DNA from: Mortierella sp. BCC40632
Lineage: Eukaryota; Mortierellomycota; Mortierellomycetes; Mortierellales; Mortierellaceae
DNA length: 64,000 bases
Assembly: GCA_011634665.1 (NCBI GenBank)
Contig: WAEK01000012.1
Coordinates: 966,001 to 1,030,000, forward strand
Direction: 5' to 3'
A program made the position numbers and the translations under genes. The notes under the pieces are model-generated. The model was not told the origin of the DNA and did no database searches. It worked only from the letters and a program-made list of their open reading frames with translations. Shown in pieces: positions 47,538-59,765 of the stretch; position 1 is the first letter of the stretch; each line of letters opens with the position of its first letter.

Positions 47538-47575
<38 letters not shown>

Positions 47576-48014
47576 GTTGAGATCCCCTTAATGACGGGAC
47601 TACAGTAATCCACGGAAAAAAAAAAAAAAAGAGTATGTGGCCTGTGGGAGCCATGAAATGACATTCTCTCTTCTCCCCTCTCTTCCCATTACGCCCATTT
47701 TCTCTTTTTTTTTTTTTTTTTTTTGGTGACCGATCCCTTGTGCACCAGCATCCTCCTAGAACCAACTGAATCGTCTCCATCTTTTTGTCGTTCTTTATTC
47801 ACTCTAGTTCATCTCTACCTCCTCCTCTTTTTCTCTCTCTCTCTCTCTTTCTTTCTTTCTGTCTCTCCTAATCCACAACGCGACCTTGCAGTGGCTCATT
47901 AGAGTGAACAAAGTGAGGTTGTCGCACACAGACCCGATCTTGAGAGCCACTTTCTTTCTCCCATAAAAAAAGAAAAAAAAAAGAAAAAGAAAAAGAAAAA
48001 GAAAAAGAAAAGCC
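47204..48014. other. Spacer between POLD4 and RMD1-like genes
   Basis: Begins with a pentanucleotide (TTTTC)n repeat, then pyrimidine-rich sequence, a GA repeat at 47545-47570, an A run near 47615-47630, a T run near 47706-47724 and (GAAAAA)n just before the RMD1-like start codon. No gene seen. Confidence 0.55.
47218..47280. repeat. (TTTTC)n microsatellite
   Basis: About twelve uninterrupted copies of TTTTC starting 15 bases after the POLD4 stop codon, so probably within its 3' UTR. Confidence 0.95.
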
Positions 48015-48648
48015 ATGGCCGATCAATCACCACAGCCACAACAACCTGCGCCCAACGCGCGTTCACCCCTCTTTCAACGTCGACAACAACACCACCGTCG
48101 ATCTCAGCTCCCGTCAGGATCTGGGAACCACTACCAGCACCAGAGTCATATCCAGTTCATCTCCTCAACACCCATGCCCAATCCTCGTCAGCTCTTTCAG
48201 GACAATTCCAGAGCTCGTCGAGCCTTTCATAATGCTAACGGAGCTGGGGGTGCTGCTGGAGCCAGTGGTCCTGGGATGGGTGGAGCAGCAGGGACGCCGT
48301 ATGGTGCGATCAACCCTAGTCCGATGATGCGTATCAATACCGCAGGAACAGGATACTATCCAGGACCACTGACCCCAAAACCCAAACAAGTTCCACTCCG
48401 AACGACCAAGGTCTCTCAAAAGCTGGTGCTCCTTCCAGAGGATCAAGAAGAAGCGGAAGAAGACGATGATGAGCTTTATGAGGGACCATTTGCGGATCAA
48501 GTTATGGATCCGTTTGGAGACGAAACAGAGTTTAGAGGTCGACGACGAGGTCTTCATGGACGGGTAGCGACCCGTTCAGAGATGTTGACCAAGGAACAGC
48601 GGAACGCCAGAGGCCTTGCCAGGTAAAAAGAGAACTCGGGACAAAATC

Positions 48649-48702
<54 letters not shown>

Positions 48703-50970
48703 AAAAAAGGAGGAATGCTGACATGACAGGAACACTGATTTTTTCTCTCTCTCTCTCTCTCTCTCTCTAGAGTCGTTGCGTATTGTACTGCAGAAGGCTA
48801 TGACCAGAAACGACTATCAGCCTATCTCAAGACCAGTCACGGTGTCTATCCACGTCTCTACGACGAAGCCCTCTACGCCGCCTATCATTTCCCACTTGTC
48901 CCAGGCAAAGGTAGCAAGTTGATGTCGGGACCTCCCATGCGATCCCCTGGAGGAGGATCCATCCTGGACAAACAGTTGGAACAGTACGAAGAAAATACAG
49001 GCGACGACTGTGCACATCCCATCGATCATGAGGAGACAGAGTATAGACGACCCAGGAGTCGCTTGGAGATGACAGCGGACGATGAGGATGAAGCGATTGG
49101 ATCGGCAAGTGGAAGACGACATGGAAGCAGCTCCAACTTGAAGAGTCGTCATCGAAACAGTAGTCGATCGACCCGATCGAGTAGTCGACGATTCCGACGA
49201 CAAGATGGAGAGGGAGAGGATCTTACCATGGACTCTACTGGGGCTGGGGCAACACAGGAGATGGGTTCGGGCGAAGAAATGATGCGAGAACAACGGGATT
49301 ATTTTGATAGAGGTATTTCGATGATGGAGGACACTTCAGATCCACATCCAGATCAGTTATTGTCACCTCAATCCTCATCTGAGGATCCAACTCTGAATCC
49401 TGACCTGATGTTCACGCCAACACGACAGACGACGACGGCGACAACGTCGTCGACGACGCCGTTTATGGGAGGTGAAGTGTTTTTCTTTGACTATGGTGTG
49501 ACAGTGTTCTGGAACATGACGGTGGAGCAAGAGGCATGGATTCTGGAGGATCTTGCTCAATTTGAGGTCAAGCGATTGCTTCAGGATGATGTCCAAACGG
49601 AGGAATTCCATTTTGAGTATGCAGGAAACGCGTCGCCCCGTATTTACAACGACATGTAAGTTATATATATATTCTCCATTTCAGATATTTTTGTTTTTTC
49701 CATTCTTATTTTCGAGGATTATGCACAGTCCGTTGCACGGGGCTAATGCGAAGGGGCATGTTATTCTACAAATAAGCAACGCTAAATGAGGTCAAAAACA
49801 TCTGAAATGGAGAATATGTTATTATCTTTGTTGTTGTGAGAAGGGAGAGACAGCAAGTAGCTCTTTTTCTTTCTTTTCTCGTGAACATGGAACTTGGAAC
49901 TTTGATTGACACTTTTTTTTTTTTCTTTTTTTCTTTTTTATATTCGGATACGGGATTCACCTTCTAAAAACACACACACACACACACAGGATCACTCTGA
50001 GAGGAGGCAACCATATGATCAAATTGACGATTTCTCACGCCATTTCTCAATCGGTCAAGTTGGCCTTGTATGAATGTCAGATGGATGATACGATTGATGA
50101 TACCAAAATCATTCCAATGCAACTGGCTCAGACGGGCAAGTTGAATTACTCAAGACCTCAGATCACGCGTATTTCGGGACACCTCTTTCAGCTTCGCATG
50201 AATGTCGATCTTGTGTCCAATGTTCTTGGTGAGTTTTTTTTTTGGGGGGCGAAGGAGGGTAGGAGAAGAGGAGTAGTAGGGTGGAGCTTCTTGTTCAGTT
50301 TCTTTTCTTTCTTTCTTTCTTTTTTATTTTTTTTATTTGTCATGTTGTTTCTAGCCGTTTAGTGCAAAACAATTTCTAACCCAATACAACCACCATGATG
50401 GGGGGACAATGTTTCTCTCTCTCTCTCTCTCTCTTTATGTCTTCTATCTATTTCCTTTTTTTTTTTTTTTTTTTTTCTTTTGGTAGATACACCGGAGATC
50501 TTTTTGTCCGAGCCGGAACTTCAACCACTCTATGATGCGATCCGAGGCTACTTGGAAATTAGTCAACGAGCCAAGGTGTTGAGTGACCGATGTGCAGTGA
50601 TTTCAGATTTGTTGACCATGCTTCGGGATGATCTTGCTTCAAACAATATGAATTATATTACTTGGATTATTATTATCCTGATTGTCATTGCAGTCGTTGT
50701 TGCAGCAGGTGAGTTTTTTTTTATGACAGTGGGTGTTTTGTGTGCAATTTCTTTTTTTTTTTATTTTATTTTTAAATTATTACTTTGTTTTTTCTCTCTA
50801 TTTTCCTGCGGACATGTCTTGAGGTCTGACTTTTTTTTTTTATTTGTTTGTTTGTCTGCTTACATGTTTGCTTATTATTATTATTTTTTTCTTTTCTTAC
50901 CATCATAGGCGAGATTGTTGTCAAGTACCTGAGCCATTTCGGACCCGAGAATACAGAGATCCTTTTCTAA
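48015..50970 (+). CDS. RMD1-like DUF155 membrane protein
   Basis: Five exons: 48015-48622, 48771-49655, 49990-50228, 50487-50708, 50909-50970; 671 residues, all joins in phase. The N-terminal third is Gln/Pro/Gly-rich and disordered. The DUF155 (RMND1/Sif2-Sif3) fold follows: VVAYCTAEGYDQKRL, GGEVFFFDYGVTVFWNMT, LTISHAISQSVKLALYE and LDTPEIFLSEPELQPLYDA, with a disordered Arg/Ser/Asp-rich insert between the first two. A C-terminal membrane span (YITWIIIILIVIAVVVAAG) precedes a short tail. Yeast relatives are Rmd1 and Rmd8, cytosolic or vacuole-associated proteins linked to sporulation; relatives in mitochondria (RMND1) support translation. No mitochondrial targeting sequence is evident here, so the Rmd1/Rmd8 branch is preferred. 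Intron 3 (334 bases) holds a candidate MITE. Confidence 0.9.
49669..49817. mobile_element. Candidate MITE inside intron 3 of the RMD1-like gene
   Basis: 25-base inverted arms at 49669-49693 and 49793-49817 match at 24 positions and enclose 99 bases without a gene. The left arm contains ATTCTCCATTTCAGAT and the right arm its complement. A target-site duplication could not be defined because the left flank is a TA repeat. Size, arms and lack of coding fit a miniature inverted-repeat transposable element; a splicing-related RNA hairpin is an alternative. Confidence 0.55.
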
Positions 50971-51578
50971 TAAGAAAGTGAGGTGGAGGAGAGGGGGAAA
51001 TGGAGGGAAGAGTAGTCTGGTTAGTGGAGGGAGGGAGGAGGAGGGGAGTGATACCATTTGAGGATTAAAAAAAGACTTAACTACAAATGCCCTCTTTTTT
51101 CTTTTTTACATGAGCGAACAATGACGATGGTTCCTTTCTCTCTTTACTCTTGTCTTTTGTGTTTGTTCAAGCAACTAGCTACTGTGACTAAAGATTCTTG
51201 ATTCGAGATCGACGCAGTCCTGGCTTTTTTTTTTTTTTTTTGTTCCTGCCTAGATTCCCGCTCTCGAGCCTTTTTTTTTTTTTTTTTTTTTATGCTCCTC
51301 TCCTCTCTCCCTCTCTCTTTTTGCCCCCCTCTCTGCCTGGACTCAATTTTAGTTTGGAAGGAAGAGCCGAATTAAGACTGTAGGCAAGGGTGTCAAACAC
51401 CTGGGGAGAGAGAGGCATGATTTGTTGGTTCCATGTGTTTACCTCGTGGGAGGGAGGACTTGCAACAGTCCGAAACCGCAATATTGGAATTAATTAAATG
51501 TTTGTTTGTGAACGAGAGTGTGTGTGTATGAGAGAGAGGGAGAGAAGAGAGGGAGGGGGAAGGGGAGAACAGAAAAAT

Positions 51579-51609
<31 letters not shown>

Positions 51610-51622
51610 GAAAGAGAGAGAA

Positions 51623-51656
<34 letters not shown>

Positions 51657-52001
51657 AAAGGGAGAGATGGCATGTGGGCAAACAAGCACGAGCCATGATG
51701 ACACTCTTTCCTCTCTTGCTTATTCATCCTTGCATTCTTCCCTTTTTTTTTTTTTCAGGCAAATCTAACTTTTTTTTTTTTTTTTTTATTGTTACTATTC
51801 ATTTATGTATTTTTTTTTTTTTTCTTTGAGTATGTATTCACTCTCTCTCAACCTGGGCAAGTAGGGCATCATTGCCGAGAGAGAGAAATGAAAGAGAGAG
51901 AGAGAGAGAGAGAGTATGTGTGTGCTGAATATCGGACGTTACAAAATGGAGTTTTCATGAAATATTGGTTCTTCACTTTTTCAAGAGAAAAGGAGAAAAA
52001 G

Positions 52002-52034
<33 letters not shown>

Positions 52035-52100
52035 TATCATCAAAGGAAGAGTCATGTTCTCCCAGCATCAAAAAAGAAGGAAAAAAAAAAAATGGGCGGA
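50971..52100. other. Convergent 3' spacer, RMD1-like / F-box genes
   Basis: Low-complexity spacer: T runs near 51225-51241, 51271-51290, 51741-51756, 51770-51788 and 51811-51823, GA repeats at 51530-51655 and 51894-51914, and an A run at about 52000-52030. No gene seen. Confidence 0.55.
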
Positions 52101-54211
52101 TCAGGCTCGCATGATACCCGCACGCAAACGCTGTTCTTCCGTCCATGGAGCATTCCACTCTGATCTCCAGCGTTGTCGTCGTATCTCTGGCCATGGCACT
52201 GCCGTGGCCGTTGCTTGATCCATTGGACTGGACTTGCTCTGGGGGTGACTCGTCGTGTTGGGCCACCAGGACGAGGTCGAGGTCAGGATAGGAGACATGG
52301 CCAAGCTACCCCATCTTGCTGCCATCTCTGCCTGCACCATCCTTTCCACCATCTCAATCTCGGTCTCATAAATCCCCTTGGTCAATCCTCGGAACTGATG
52401 ATCATAGGCAAAATAGTTGGTCGTGAACGAAAGTGTCTCCAGGTTCGGGAACAACTTGAGCAGTAATCCAAACCCGGGCAAGGTCAAAGGCATCGACGTA
52501 AACTTTGTCAACGTCAAATGACGCACCGAGGCCCCCGGAAGTGGACGAGAGGGCATGGTAGGAGGTGAGGATGGGCGTGAACACGTTTCCGAGGTCGCGT
52601 TAAAGAACCGAGACCCATGATGGGCCAAAGGATGAGATGATAAAGAGTTCATAAGCATGGGAGGAGTTGAGGACCGCCATCGATCGATCGACAGGGCTTC
52701 CAGTTGTTTGACTCGTTCAACCAACTTGGCCAAGTTTTCGTTTGAAAGACAATCCAGGTCCAACAACTCCAATCGTTCGATCTGACTGCACTCGAGCAAA
52801 GACCAAAGACCTTCCAGGCTGACCTCTTTAGGACCTAGAGCAGGTGAATGGAACGGAGCCAGGGTAATGGATTGGAGTTGTTCCCAACCGGAAAGCATCC
52901 GACGCAAGACCGTGTCCGAAATGGCATGTTGACCTCGAAATGACCGGATATTGGGACAAGCGGCTGTAATAGCTGACACCACCTCGGGTGCAACAAACCC
53001 ACCGTCTCGGTTCCCATCATAGAGTAAATGTTCAAGATGTCGACCATACCGAACAATACAAAAGATGAGTTCAGTCATTTCAAGATCTAGAAAATTATCT
53101 TGAATCTCCAATCTGGAAAGTGAGTCTTGACTTTGCTCCATCAGGACCACCAAGGCTCGAGAAAAGTCTTGGTGAAGTGTAAAGCCGAGCTTTCGGTATT
53201 CTTCTCGCCTCCGGGGGAGAGTGAATGAGGTGATATGAGTATGGAGAGAGTGGAGACCAAAAGGAGGAGGTGAGGTCGTGGTGTCTGTGGCGTAGCCAAA
53301 AGGAGGAGAAGCCACGGCTGTTGTTGCAGTGGCAGTGGCATCAGAGACCACGGTGTCTGTGTCTGTTGTACCAGTAGGAACAGTGGTGACGGCAGCAGCG
53401 GCGGCAGCAGCAGCAACAGCAGCAGCAAAAGGGTTGTGAAGGGTGGGAGTGTTCTGGACAGGGACTGTGGTCCTTGAGATAAAAGATGAATAACAGTTGG
53501 AGATGCGAAGGGAACGGATCCGGGGAGCGCGGCGAGCAAGCTGATGCATGGATTTGACCAAGGTGTCAAACTCCATATGGTCAAGATGGATATGGGTATA
53601 GAGCGACGGGTCGTCAAAGATGCGGTGCCATGTCCGACAGGTCCTATTGGGCGTAGCGGGTGTGAGAGAGCGTGAGTGAGAAATATTTGAGAGGAGAGGG
53701 AGAATAAAAAAAGGCATTGACTCGATCCGAGTGAGTGAGGCTGTTTGGGCGCGGCGATGCATAATTAAATGGCGAGTGTTGGTATGTGTTTGTTCGTGTG
53801 AGTGGGGAGGAGAAGGAGAAGGAGAGGGAAGAGAGAGGGTCGACTCGTGTGTTCAGGATTCACTGGATTCAGGATCATGACCCAGAGCGGTTCTTGCAAG
53901 AGAGACCTGCTACGAAAAGGGCCCGATGACACGGGTCCAAGAAGTATTCATTTGTGTCTGCCTCTGTCTGGATAGCATGGTTGCGGGAATAATCTGACAA
54001 AAGGGTAGAGAGGGAGAGAATCTGTGTGTAGGTGTGTAGGTGTGTGTGTGTGTGTGTGTGTGTGAAAGACTCAAAGGGTTTACCTCGAGAGCCGGACCTT
54101 CTCCTCGAGTGAGAGGTAGCCAAAAATGTCGAGCCAGATGTTCTCAGGCATGTGCGGGAGCCTGGGCTTAGCCACGCCGGTGGCCATGCAGTCGATCATG
54201 GACGGGGCCAT
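52101..54211 (-). CDS. F-box protein
   Basis: Two exons on the minus strand, 54211-54084 and 53643-52101, encode 556 residues. The F-box is rebuilt only by splicing: LPHMPENIWLDIFGYLSLEE in exon 1 joins RTCRTWHRIFDDPSLYTHI in exon 2 with the split Arg codon in phase. F-box proteins bind Skp1 and bring targets to SCF ubiquitin ligases. Downstream are leucine-rich-repeat-like blocks (RIRSLRISNCYS, SLSRLEIQDNFLDLEM, QIERLELLDLDCLSNENLAKLV, HLTLTKFTSMPLTLPGF, FPNLETLSFTTNYF) that probably form a curved target-binding domain. An Ala-rich then Thr-rich low-complexity insert (about 53330-53430) interrupts them. The target is unknown. An apparent ATG at 53762 lies inside the intron and is not the start. 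Confidence 0.86.
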
Positions 54212-54588
54212 TGTGAAAGCGCAGTGTATTGGGTGTGTGAGTGGACAGGGCGAGTAAATAGGGCAACGGCAAGAGAATGAGAGTGAGAGTAAGAGAGAGT
54301 GAGAGAGCGAGAGAGAGTGAACGAGAGAGAACGAGAGAGAGTGAGAGAGAGTGAGAGCGAGTCAGAGAGAGGGAGAGAGGGGAGGGTGCCGGCCAGGAGA
54401 AAGACTTGGAGACGACGGTCCCTGTGGAGGGAGACGTTCACAAGAGTGGAGACGAGCGAGTTGTGTGCGAGTGGATGGAGAGAGTGTTGTTGAGAGAGAA
54501 TGAGAGAGAGAGAGAGAGAGGTATGGGGGTGAAAGAGAAGGAAGAAAGGAAAGAGAGAAAAGAGGCAGAGCAATGAAAGCCAAGAGCA

Positions 54589-54619
<31 letters not shown>

Positions 54620-54889
54620 TCTCTCTCTCACTCCCCCGCGAATGTCCATATTTATATGGAACTATATTCCGCTCGCCTTGGCAGCTCTCCCTTCATCTTC
54701 ACCCCACCGAGCCCAATCGAATGGCGCGCGCGCAAGGCCTGGTGAGCGTGTCTCGGGCTGGCGGAGAGCCGCCCAGAGGGCCCACGCCACATCCATGGCC
54801 GCGGGGAGAGAGAAGTAGAAGATGAGGTGAATGAGAATGGGGAAGAGTGAGGCGAGTGTGTGTCTGTCAATGTGTCTGTATTGTGTGTT

Positions 54890-54933
54890 GTGTTGTGTTG
54901 TGTTGTGTCTGTCTGTCTGTCTGTCTGTCTATC

Positions 54934-54965
<32 letters not shown>
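54890..54965. repeat. Composite (TGTGT)(GTCT)n(TG)n microsatellite
   Basis: TTGTG units, then about seven GTCT units (one changed to ATCT), then about ten TG units. Confidence 0.85.
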
Positions 54966-54970
<5 letters not shown>

Positions 54971-55393
54971 CGAGTGCTGAGTGTTGTGTGTGCGCGTGCG
55001 AGAGAGCGAACGCCTAGCAACGCTCAGAAACATGTCTACCGTTGCTTGGTCGGCCAGAGGCCTCCTTTGCGCCTTTTGCATTCACTCTCTATATCTATCT
55101 TTCACTCATATTCATATTCTTGCTCGTACCCTATCCTCGCTTCCTCTCCAGGCTGCTGCTCACTTCTCCTCTTTCCCCCCTTTTGTTGGATGAGTAGGGC
55201 TGACTGGTCTGCTGGATTTTGCTGGGCCAGCTGTGCCGATGCCGCCAATCTGTTCAGTCCGCCAGGGCAGACACAACAAAACGAACTGCCGTCAGGATAG
55301 TACAGCTGGTCCACACGAGGCACAACACCGTGATAGATGAGAGCGAGGGCGATTGGCAGGCTGGGAGAAAAAGATATGAGGGACATATAAAGA

Positions 55394-55426
55394 GGTGGCT
55401 ATGGCGTGGCTATGGCGTGGCTATGG
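55394..55426. repeat. Three tandem copies of GTGGCTATGGC
   Basis: Two identical 11-base copies and a third with C to T at the last base, just after ATATAAAGAG. No gene could be tied to it. Confidence 0.85.
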
Positions 55427-58405
55427 TGCAAAGTGGGAAACGAGGATGAAAATACCTATTCCTTGCAAAAAGTATCCTTTTTTTTTTTTTTTTTTGCAGC
55501 CAAAGGCAATTGTCGATTGGATTAGGTCCGAGTCGGAAGTAGGTCGGCTAATTCTTTCTCTTTCACACTCTCTTTCACACTCTCTTTCTCTCTCCAGACT
55601 CTTTGTGTTCGACTCCACAGACACATACATACTCTTGGCACAGTACACCCCTCTCAGTCCTTCTGAATGGCCCTTGCTGGGATCCGGTTGGCACCGTTCC
55701 ATCGGCATTCGATCCGCCGTCTTGCTTTCCGCTTCTAGCTATTCGATAAAGAGCCACAAATTCATGCCCTGGAGACGAGCCATTTTAGCCTCGGAGCTAT
55801 TGAAAGATGGCCAAAAAGAACGGCCCTGGGACAATGGACAACAACACTAGGCAGACAACGTGCGACCAAAGGGCACGCAGAATGAGGAGTGGACATGTGT
55901 GAACATCTAATCTTTGACGAATGTACCTTTGCGTGCACTGCTATTGTTTCTCTTCTCCTAGGTTCAGGCTGGTGGAGCATGAGTTGGGCAATGGGCTTAC
56001 TACTTCCTGGCCACTACTACTAACCAAACGCGAAACATTGACCAATGGCTGTTGCCCAGGAAGGATGACTCGTCAGCATAACTCTCTTTCCCTCTCGTGC
56101 AGGCCCGATGAACTCGCGACCAGGACCAGGGCCAGGACCACCACGTGCATGGTTGAATCCAAGCCGCTACTTTGGTTAGATGACCTCGCCGGGTAGTGGT
56201 TCCCAGGGCTTCTGTTGGCAATAATACCTTTTTTTTTTTCGCTTGTTCATGGCCAACTAAACCAAGATCAGGAAACGAACCTGTCAGGACCAGAAACACA
56301 GTGCGGAGCGGAAAAATAAAATAAAATAAAATAAAAAATGCGCGTCTGAGGCGATCTCTCTCTCTCTCTTTTTCTTCCCAAGTTGCCACTTGCTGGACAT
56401 TGAAGGGCGTGGGTTGCTTGGGCAGACAAGAAGCCATGCAGGTGTGAAGAGTGGCGAGTCAGTTTGCGAGCGAGCTTGATCCATGACCTGGGGTAGGAGT
56501 GTCAAACTGGACAACTAATGAGGATCTGAACCATAGCAAATGGGGTCGCCGATGGTTCGGCTGGTAGGCACTGATGGCTCTTAAACCAGCCAGGGAATAC
56601 GCCATGCCTTGGGCATTCACAAAAACACGACATACTCCCAGTTTGTTTGTTTGCCAGCCTTTCTCTTATTTTCTCTCTCTCTCTCTCTCTCTCTCGTGTG
56701 GACAATTCTCCTTCCCCCCCTTTTTTTTCGCAGCCATGGGCGTCAATCTTCTCTACCCAAACGGTGCCAATGGGGTTTCGGTCGGATCATACGCCATTCC
56801 CCAGCCTCGCTTCTCTTGTGCATTCCACAGCTTTGCTCTCGCTCGCCCGGTCTCGCCTAGGGACGCAGCCATCCAACCCCTTTGTGTCCACGAGGGTGCC
56901 TTACTATCAGGGTACCAAGGAGCGCGACCGTGTGAATGAGTGAAATAGAAGAGAGAAGGAGAGATAGGAGGAGAGAGAGAGAGAGAGAGAGTCAGAAAAA
57001 GTCAGAAAGAGATCGACCTGCAGAGCTGAAACAGAATGCTCGAAGTCTTCGGTTTGGCTCTTTTTCTCCATCTTTTTTTTTTTATTCTCTCTCTCTCTCT
57101 AGTGTGCAAGAATCCCCTAGCTGGAACTGCAAAAAGGGGAGACCATTGCTCGTCCGCTCACTTCCGATCGCCGTGTCGCGCTCTTTGTGGCAGAGTGCTC
57201 AGCCTGGTCCTGAAAAAGGTCAAAAAAAAAAAAAAAAACAATAATTGAAATGAGAGGAACGAGCAGAAGCAAGCGAGCAAAAGAATGAATAAGCCCAAAG
57301 ATTTAGCATACAGCAAAGTTGGGGTTGTCTCGTCTGCAGTCCCTCTATGAAAGCTCTTGAGCACTCGACAAAAACGAAATGAATGGGAAAACATGGAGGA
57401 CGAAAAGTGGGGGGCTACATGGGCGGGCTTTGATGATCCGGGGCCTTTTTTTTTTTTTTTTTTTTTTTTTTTCGCATCGTTCCAACACACGCAGAGATGG
57501 CTCTTTCTACCCACATGCTCCGAAGGTTTGTTTCGGCAATGACCAAAATGACCAAAATGACCAGCACAAAGGAGGGGTCGATGACAAATAGAAAGAAGAA
57601 AGAGGTAGAGCACAAAGCGGAGCAGTGTTGCAGAATATGTACTATTATAGAATTCTTAGTCAATAGGAATGGCCATGCTCTCTCCTCTCAGACTGTCCAA
57701 TGCATTATCAGCTCGACTTTAATATGTGCGAGTGAGTGAGTGAGTGAGTGAGTGAGTGTGAATGAGTGAGTGAATGAGTGAAAGAGAATAGGATTAGTTT
57801 GTGCGGACATGTGTCGATCGGGCCCTTCCTGCTCCTTCGACGAAACCAATATGTCTCGGCTAGTGCGGCAGAGAGGAAGGGAGAAAGGGGAGAGAAGAAG
57901 AAGAAGAAGAAAAAGTGAGAAGAGGAGAAGAAGGAGGAAGGAAGAAGAGGTACGATCAAGAAAGAAAGTAAAAAGTAACGAGCCATGTGTAGATGTTGAT
58001 GCAGATATGGTTGTAGACACGGATGCGCGTGCAACTACACACACACGCATTCACACATACACACACATACACACACATACACAGAACAAAAAATAAAATA
58101 ATATAATAAAGGAATAAAAAGAGCGATGATGGATCTGGGTCGGGACGACAGGCACGCGTTCTGCCCTGCTTTGTTTGGACAAACTCAAGGTTTACCCGTT
58201 CTCTACCAACCTTGCGCGTGCACAAGGAATGCGTCATGGAGGGAGAAAGAGAGAAAAAAGAAATAAAAGAGAGAGTGGAGGAGAGAGAACCTTGCCAAGT
58301 ATATCTGTTCTCTTGTTTTCATATATATAAGTTGCACACTCTGACTTTTCTTCTTCTCTTGTGAGAGTGTGTTGAAAGAGTGTTGAGAGAGTGAGTTGAG
58401 AATGT

Positions 58406-58452
<47 letters not shown>

Positions 58453-59469
58453 CACTCTTGTTCTCTATCTGACGGGAAGCAGTCATGTCACGCGTCTTTG
58501 TCGCGTTCACAGCCCCGCTTTCCCGTGCAACGGCCAACTCTCTTTCTCTCTTTCTTTCGTTCTCTCTCTCACTCTCACTCTCACTCTCACTCTCGCTCCC
58601 TTCTCTCTTTCTCGAGTAGTCCGATCAGTCTCCTCTGAACTCTCTTCAGACTCTTTATTAAATTATCCCATCCACATCACACCAGACTAACTTCTTTCAT
58701 CTGTTCTCCTTTTCGACAAGCTTGTTGCCAACTCAAAGATCTTGAACAGCCCCGATCCGCTAGGACTACCGGTGTCTGCGCGCACATTCACACACACCAT
58801 GCTTCGCCGGTTTCTTCTTTTGCTCTTCCTTTCACTCTGGTCTGCATGGACGTGGATGCATATCCCGGCCCCATGAATATCCCTTGTCCGTGCGGGGTAG
58901 CATTGGATTGGAACGGATCTGGACCATGGTGTCCAAGGGACGGACTGATAGGGAGAAAGAGAAAGAACAAAAGGAAGAAGAGGGAGGCGAGGCATGAGTT
59001 TTAATTTTTTTTTTTTTTTTTTTTTCCACAGCGGTTGTTATTCTTTTTTTTTCCTTTCGCTCTTTCCCGACGTTCATTCCGCTATCGACATCATTCTCTT
59101 TCTCTTTTTTTTTTTTCTTCTTTTTCTTTCTTTCTCGTTCTTCTCTCTCTCTCTCACTCTCTCCTCTTCCTCTCCTCTCCTTTCCCTTTCCCACTTCACC
59201 TCACACTCACACTCACACACAGACACTCACACTCACACACAGACACTCACCTTCATCCGCGTAACAATACGCACCATCATCACTTGAGAGCGCCACCATC
59301 CTTTTTCCTCTCTCTCTCTCTCCCCTTCTCTCTCTCTCTCTCTCGCTCTTCTCTCTCCCTGCCTAGAGGCAGACCCATTCAGAGTACTTTGGAGTCTGTC
59401 CCTGCTCTACTCATTCACCCCTCTTGCGAGTGTCACCATCCTTCACGACGACATTCTCTCTTTCATTTC

Positions 59470-59504
<35 letters not shown>

Positions 59505-59765
59505 CTTCCAACCACAGAAATAGCTAGCTATTTTTACCCTGTAAATATCCCAGACTTTGGCTCTGATCGACAACTCCATTCGGACGGATGACGAAAGAAC
59601 GGATCGGCCAGCGAAAGGAATTCTACTAAACACAGCAAGTCAAGGCAGGAGCCCACCATCACTTAAACCTCATCTGTCCATCTCCACAGAGTTGGTGTTG
59701 GTCCAATTGGTCCGGGAGCGACGGAGCAGCAGTGCCCTAGCTAAAACGCGCAGGCCCTGCATTGA

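Larger units (their letters stand above)
54212..59765. other. 5.5-kb divergent spacer without recognised genes
   Basis: Upstream region of both the F-box gene and the methyltransferase gene. It holds GA repeats at 54280-54370 and 54495-54520, CCATATTTATATGG at 54646-54659 (a possible TATA element on the minus strand), a TGTCT/TG composite repeat at 54890-54965, three copies of an 11-base unit at 55394-55426, (GAGT)n at about 57730-57780, (CT)n at 58402-58449, a 22-base unit repeated near 59206-59250, and T runs near 57448-57471, 59007-59025 and 59470-59500. Open frames are low-complexity or lack any recognisable domain. Confidence 0.5.

Noticed and set aside
53643..53762. Apparent start of the F-box gene at 53762
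   Set aside because: The true first exon at 54084-54211 supplies the first half of the F-box and joins in phase at 53643.
55395..55850. 151-codon open frame on the plus strand after ATATAAAG
   Set aside because: No similarity to a known family and a low-complexity centre; could only be kept with transcript evidence.
56736..56939. Short frame starting MGVNLLYPNGANG after an acceptor-like TTTCGCAG
   Set aside because: No upstream exon or downstream continuation could be joined in phase, and no domain is visible.
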